The position numbers and the translations under genes were made by a program. The notes under the pieces were generated by a model. That model worked only from the letters and a program-made list of their open reading frames with translations, searched no databases and was not told the origin of the DNA. Below are positions 37,859 through 41,212 of a stretch of DNA of 41,212 nt, one piece after another. This DNA is from a virus: positions 77,581 through 118,792 of the IMG/VR virus record IMGVR_UViG_3300012984_000013; one strand, written 5' to 3'. The first letter of the stretch is position 1, and every line of letters begins with the position of its first letter.

Positions 37859-38290
37859 TTATGCCAAAGATATAGTTAAAATATTAGAACTAGGATATTC
37901 TAGCACAAAATTTTCATTTGTTCGCGATTGAGCACTACCTTTATCATCATACCCAAGAAGATAGGATGTGCTTGGAATACCAGAATCAACATAAAATACG
38001 AATATTTGAGCAGACATAGTGCCTGTTATAGTCCAAGAGGTATTGGCTCCTTGGAACTCAATTCTTAAACTGGCTGTATTTTTATTAATTGCTTTGGAAC
38101 CAATTGTAGCTCCTCCTGCTGTATATCCAGTTGCTGTAATTTGATTACTTGAAACATCCCCAATTACAGTTTGGGTGGTCTGATTAATGGTAAAAGCATT
38201 ACATGCCATTACTTTAATAGTAGCACTATTCCAGTTAATTTGCTGATTTTGGAGTCTATAAATTCCTTCTAAGTAAGGTGAAGCTGCCAT
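37859..38290 (-). CDS. Conserved virion protein, 143 aa
   Basis: A beta-rich protein with W-N-S-A-T-I-K-V-M-A-C-N, then I-G-D-V-S-S-N-Q-I-T-A-T-G-Y-T-A-G-G-A-T-I, a combination (D-V-S-x-N-x-I-x-x-x-G-Y-T-A-G-G) that I recognise from a widespread phage structural protein family near tail or head fibre genes. It probably decorates the virion. It has no signal peptide or membrane segment, and only one base separates it from the holin-like gene start. Confidence 0.82.
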   Translation of the reverse strand: MAASPYLEGIYRLQNQQINWNSATIKVMACNAFTINQTTQTVIGDVSSNQITATGYTAGGATIGSKAINKNTASLRIEFQGANTSWTITGTMSAQIFVFYVDSGIPSTSYLLGYDDKGSAQSRTNENFVLEYPSSNILTISLA

Positions 38291-38312
38291 ATTTTTATTC
38301 TAATTAAAATGA

Positions 38313-41212
38313 TTATAAATTTTCTATTAAAAGTATTCCAGATACACCAACATAAGTATTTGCGTTAGGTGATGATACATCAATGATGATTTCGCCAGAA
38401 GTAGGAGTTATTGAATTTATTTCAATCCTTTGAGTCGTATTAAACAGAATATACTGATTTACTACAGTTGCTCCAATTGTAATTCGTAATGAATAATTTT
38501 GGTTCATTGTATCACCAAGATCCTGACAACCATACACATACACAGAATATGTTCTGGAATTATTTAAACCTGTAAATTTGACCCTTCCGTTAGTTATAGT
38601 GGGTGATACATAGAAACAATCCTTACTAAAGGATTTAGGTAACCCTCTATACTCCCCCGTCATTCTGTCAGAGAATACTTTTTGAGGTGTAAAGGTAGAC
38701 AAAGTATTGACAACAACAAAATTATAAGAGGATAAATTACCTAAAATGTCTAACAGATTTGATGTTGTTGCTCCATTTGTGTTTGAGGTTGCGTTATTTA
38801 CAGGAGAAGGGGATGTATTCCCAGAATCCCCTAGGTCCAGTAGAAACATTCTCTTATTTAGGAGAATTATATCAAGGTTATCTGACAGTCTATCAAGTAA
38901 GTCATCTTGATCATCCCCTGGAGGTAATACATCTATAAGTCTTTTTGCTAACCAATAATCTTCAATATTTAATGTGTTTTCTGCCCATTCCATATGACCA
39001 TATGCTGTCTCTACGGTATCTTTTGAAAATTTCCAGAACCACTTATCATAATCGAATGAAGCTTTATTACCTGATAAAGTGGATGATTTGCGTCTAGCTA
39101 CCTTATCATTCCAAACACTGGATGAGTGTCCTAGGTTATAATAAATACTCATTAAAGGAGCATATCTAGGGTTTAAAGGATTCATATACTGCCCATATCT
39201 AGGGGTATTTTGAGATGCCTGAGTACCATCTGTAGATCCATGATGTGACCATACTGCTATATCTAGGATTCTACTATAATCCATTTGATTAGCTCCAGTT
39301 CCAGCATTTTCTTGAGATCCAGATGCTGGAATCATAGCTGCAACTAACTCAGGATAAGCATCTGCAAATAAAGAGCATCCTCTTCCTCCTAGGGATAGAC
39401 CTGTTATGTATACTCTATTGATATTAATTCTATAATTGGCTATCATATAATCATACGCCCATTTAGGATACATTTGGGTTTGTCCACCATAAGATACGGC
39501 ATTTCCCCAAGAGGCTATACCTGCTGCGTGTGGGGCACATATAATATACCTATTATCAGGTCTATCTCCAGCAGCTATCATTTGTGGAATATATGTATCA
39601 TCCACATTTGCTACTGTACTACCAGAACCAACTTGTCCAGATCCTGTAAGAGATATAATTAAAGCATAATCATCAGAATTATTTAAATATCCTTCTGGTT
39701 GGAATATCCACATTCTATGAGTAGTAGAAGCTGGATTAATATAGTTATGGTTAGTAGTAATTGTAGCAGGAGATAAATCCTGTTGTACTGTAATGATACT
39801 AGCCCTAGCTATAGAATTTAGCGGACCAATAACAAGGTTACCTGGAGCAGATGGAATATTTATTGTACTTACTCTAGCTATTGAATTAGAAGGAGATATA
39901 GTAATAGGACCAGCAGCAACTGGTTTAGCAGTAACTATCATAGCTCCTATATACTGATAAAATCCAGGACCTCCACTAATATAAGATAAATTTATAACAA
40001 TCTCACTGCTACCATTTGGTGAAATATCCGTAAATATAACAGGAGTTATATTATCTGATACGTTGACAGTTTGTAAATTACCATTGATTGTAAATCCTTG
40101 AACTGTTGAGTTAGTTTTTCTACTAGCAAGTAATTTAATATCATATAACTTATTGATATTTAGTCCACTAAGAGTAATTATCATATAAGGAGTACCTGAT
40201 TTTAATCTACTATATCTAACTACAGCAGCAGGGAAATCAGATGAACTAACATATCCAGACCCATTGTCATTAGTACTTGTTTCAACACTAGTTACTTTAA
40301 CACCAACTGAGGTTGTAAAACCTAAATCATCTTCTAAATTAGGATATAATGTATTACTAACAGGTACTATATCATTCCAATCAGGTAATCCAGATAGTAC
40401 ACTTCCTGTAAAATTAATTTTTATAGTTTGTTCAGAAGTATCTGAAGGGGTTATTATAATATTAGATACTTCAGCAACTGCATTTGGAGGGGTTAAAATA
40501 ACACTATTTATATTGTTATTTTTTTCAATAATCATTGCATTTAGATACCCAAAACCTGAGGAAGGTAGAGCTTTAAATAAGACTGTTAGTATTCCTCCAG
40601 AGGGCTTTAATGATAATATATCACATGTATTTGAGTTATTAGTAGGCGTAGCTATCCCACTTCTATGTGTATTATTAACCACTGCTCCTACATATCTATT
40701 TGGTGCCCCCCCTTGTCTTGAAAATAGAAATTTAAGGTTATATAAATATGAATCATCTAATCCAGATATTGATATTTTTGGTTTTTTAAATTCATCTGTG
40801 CTATTTGCCCCCCAAAACCAAAAACTTCTAATTACATCTAATGGAAATACTCCAGCAGAACCACCTGCATCATCTATATTTTGAAAAGAATTAATGATAG
40901 TAACATCAATAGGTGTAATAGTGCCTGTATTATCAACTAAGTTTTCCAAAACTTCTCCTACATTAGGTATATCCCCTGATGGTAGAAACTTATTCCATCC
41001 AGGAACATTATTTGCGTTTAAACTACTTGTAAAGTTGACATTTAATACTTGTGATATGCTACCAGAATAAATAGGTTGTTCAAATGATATAGGAATAGAA
41101 TACATTGTGTATGTACTATCTATTCTTAATCCTCTTATTCTATACCATATAGTTTGATTACCATTTCTATCTACCGTATATTCATTAAAATTTCCAGGAA
41201 TACTAATATTTA
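38313..41212 (-). CDS. Giant tail protein with repeated beta domains and esterase domain, N-terminus outside window
   Basis: The frame stays open through the right edge: the 35 codons upstream of the ATG at 41105 have no stop and read as protein (I-W-Y-R-I-R-G-L-R-I), so the gene is partial. From that ATG: two related beta domains (about 20-195 and 225-393; shared I-x-I-S-G-L and F-x-Y-x-G-A-M-I pieces), then short repeats P-x-N-S-I-A-R near 405 and 428, then an alpha/beta hydrolase (about 460-730) with Y-I-T-G-L-S-L-G-G (Ser571) and A-V-W-S-H-H-G (possible His), and a C-terminal beta domain like the first two. The hydrolase resembles PHB-depolymerase/LpqC-type esterases. It probably removes acyl groups from surface polysaccharide. 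Confidence 0.86.
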   Translation of the reverse strand, partial: NISIPGNFNEYTVDRNGNQTIWYRIRGLRIDSTYTMYSIPISFEQPIYSGSISQVLNVNFTSSLNANNVPGWNKFLPSGDIPNVGEVLENLVDNTGTITPIDVTIINSFQNIDDAGGSAGVFPLDVIRSFWFWGANSTDEFKKPKISISGLDDSYLYNLKFLFSRQGGAPNRYVGAVVNNTHRSGIATPTNNSNTCDILSLKPSGGILTVLFKALPSSGFGYLNAMIIEKNNNINSVILTPPNAVAEVSNIIITPSDTSEQTIKINFTGSVLSGLPDWNDIVPVSNTLYPNLEDDLGFTTSVGVKVTSVETSTNDNGSGYVSSSDFPAAVVRYSRLKSGTPYMIITLSGLNINKLYDIKLLASRKTNSTVQGFTINGNLQTVNVSDNITPVIFTDISPNGSSEIVINLSYISGGPGFYQYIGAMIVTAKPVAAGPITISPSNSIARVSTINIPSAPGNLVIGPLNSIARASIITVQQDLSPATITTNHNYINPASTTHRMWIFQPEGYLNNSDDYALIISLTGSGQVGSGSTVANVDDTYIPQMIAAGDRPDNRYIICAPHAAGIASWGNAVSYGGQTQMYPKWAYDYMIANYRININRVYITGLSLGGRGCSLFADAYPELVAAMIPASGSQENAGTGANQMDYSRILDIAVWSHHGSTDGTQASQNTPRYGQYMNPLNPRYAPLMSIYYNLGHSSSVWNDKVARRKSSTLSGNKASFDYDKWFWKFSKDTVETAYGHMEWAENTLNIEDYWLAKRLIDVLPPGDDQDDLLDRLSDNLDIILLNKRMFLLDLGDSGNTSPSPVNNATSNTNGATTSNLLDILGNLSSYNFVVVNTLSTFTPQKVFSDRMTGEYRGLPKSFSKDCFYVSPTITNGRVKFTGLNNSRTYSVYVYGCQDLGDTMNQNYSLRITIGATVVNQYILFNTTQRIEINSITPTSGEIIIDVSSPNANTYVGVSGILLIENL

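Noticed and set aside
40264-40884. 206-aa rightward open frame
   Set aside because: It lies antisense within the giant tail protein, whose domains are clearly coding; low-complexity Ser/Thr codons leave the other strand open.
1-41212. tRNA genes, CRISPR arrays, integrase or insertion sequences
   Set aside because: No cloverleaf, spaced repeats, recombinase motif or terminal inverted repeats were seen; the gaps between genes are too short for most of them.

Overview
The window is a strongly AT-rich, almost fully coding stretch of a tailed dsDNA phage genome. The host is probably a member of the Bacteroidota. The evidence is phage-type content (rIIA/rIIB-like pair, RecA, Sak4-like NTPase, exonuclease, class II RNR, ThyX, MazG-type hydrolases, lysis cassette, tail fibres), start codons preceded by A-rich leaders instead of Shine-Dalgarno sites, and three promoters with the Bacteroidota layout TTTG - 20 nt - TAnnTTTG. 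There are no tRNAs, no CRISPR array, and no gap over 300 bases without a gene.

Layout. Positions 1-28713 are read rightward as tightly packed genes, many joined by ATGA or TAATG overlaps. From left to right: a partial peptidoglycan-enzyme-like gene, a phosphoesterase and a helicase; an inserted LAGLIDADG endonuclease; Sak4-like NTPase, vWA protein and an SSB-like protein, closed by a terminator at 7673; YopX-like, primase-like, cyclic-phosphate receiver (cREC), DUF932-like and UDG-like genes; rIIA, rIIB and an AAA ATPase; exonuclease, MazG-like, ThyX, dNTP-diphosphohydrolase-like and membrane-protein genes, closed by a terminator at 21626; class II RNR with terminator; a promoter followed by RecA and many small genes; and finally two glycosyltransferases and a methyltransferase. 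Positions 28710-41212 are read leftward and hold the late-type genes: appendage proteins, two different tail-borne esterases, a long mosaic tail fibre, a probable holin/XhlA-like/spanin-like lysis set, a glycosyltransferase and an HNH endonuclease. The two blocks converge on a bidirectional terminator at 28702-28721 that contains both stop codons.

How the genes fit together. The left block supplies recombination-dependent replication (helicase, primase-like, Sak4-like, RecA, RecE-type exonuclease, possible SSB), nucleotide supply and sanitation (RNR, ThyX, three pyrophosphohydrolase-like genes, UDG homologue), and probable host-takeover functions (rIIAB, AAA ATPase, vWA). The right block supplies host-surface recognition, surface-glycan deacylation and lysis.

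Most notable observation. The LAGLIDADG gene sits at the end of the helicase gene. The helicase's last 15 residues occur twice, once ending the helicase and once ending the endonuclease: 13 of 15 residues are identical, but the codons are largely replaced. This looks like a homing element that carries a recoded replacement for its target gene's 3' end. A weaker, possibly similar case is the HNH gene after the UDG homologue. Other points of interest are a UDG with Cys in place of the catalytic Asp, an in-frame open extension after the rIIA amber stop that reaches the rIIB start, and a promoter whose -33 box lies in a terminator loop.
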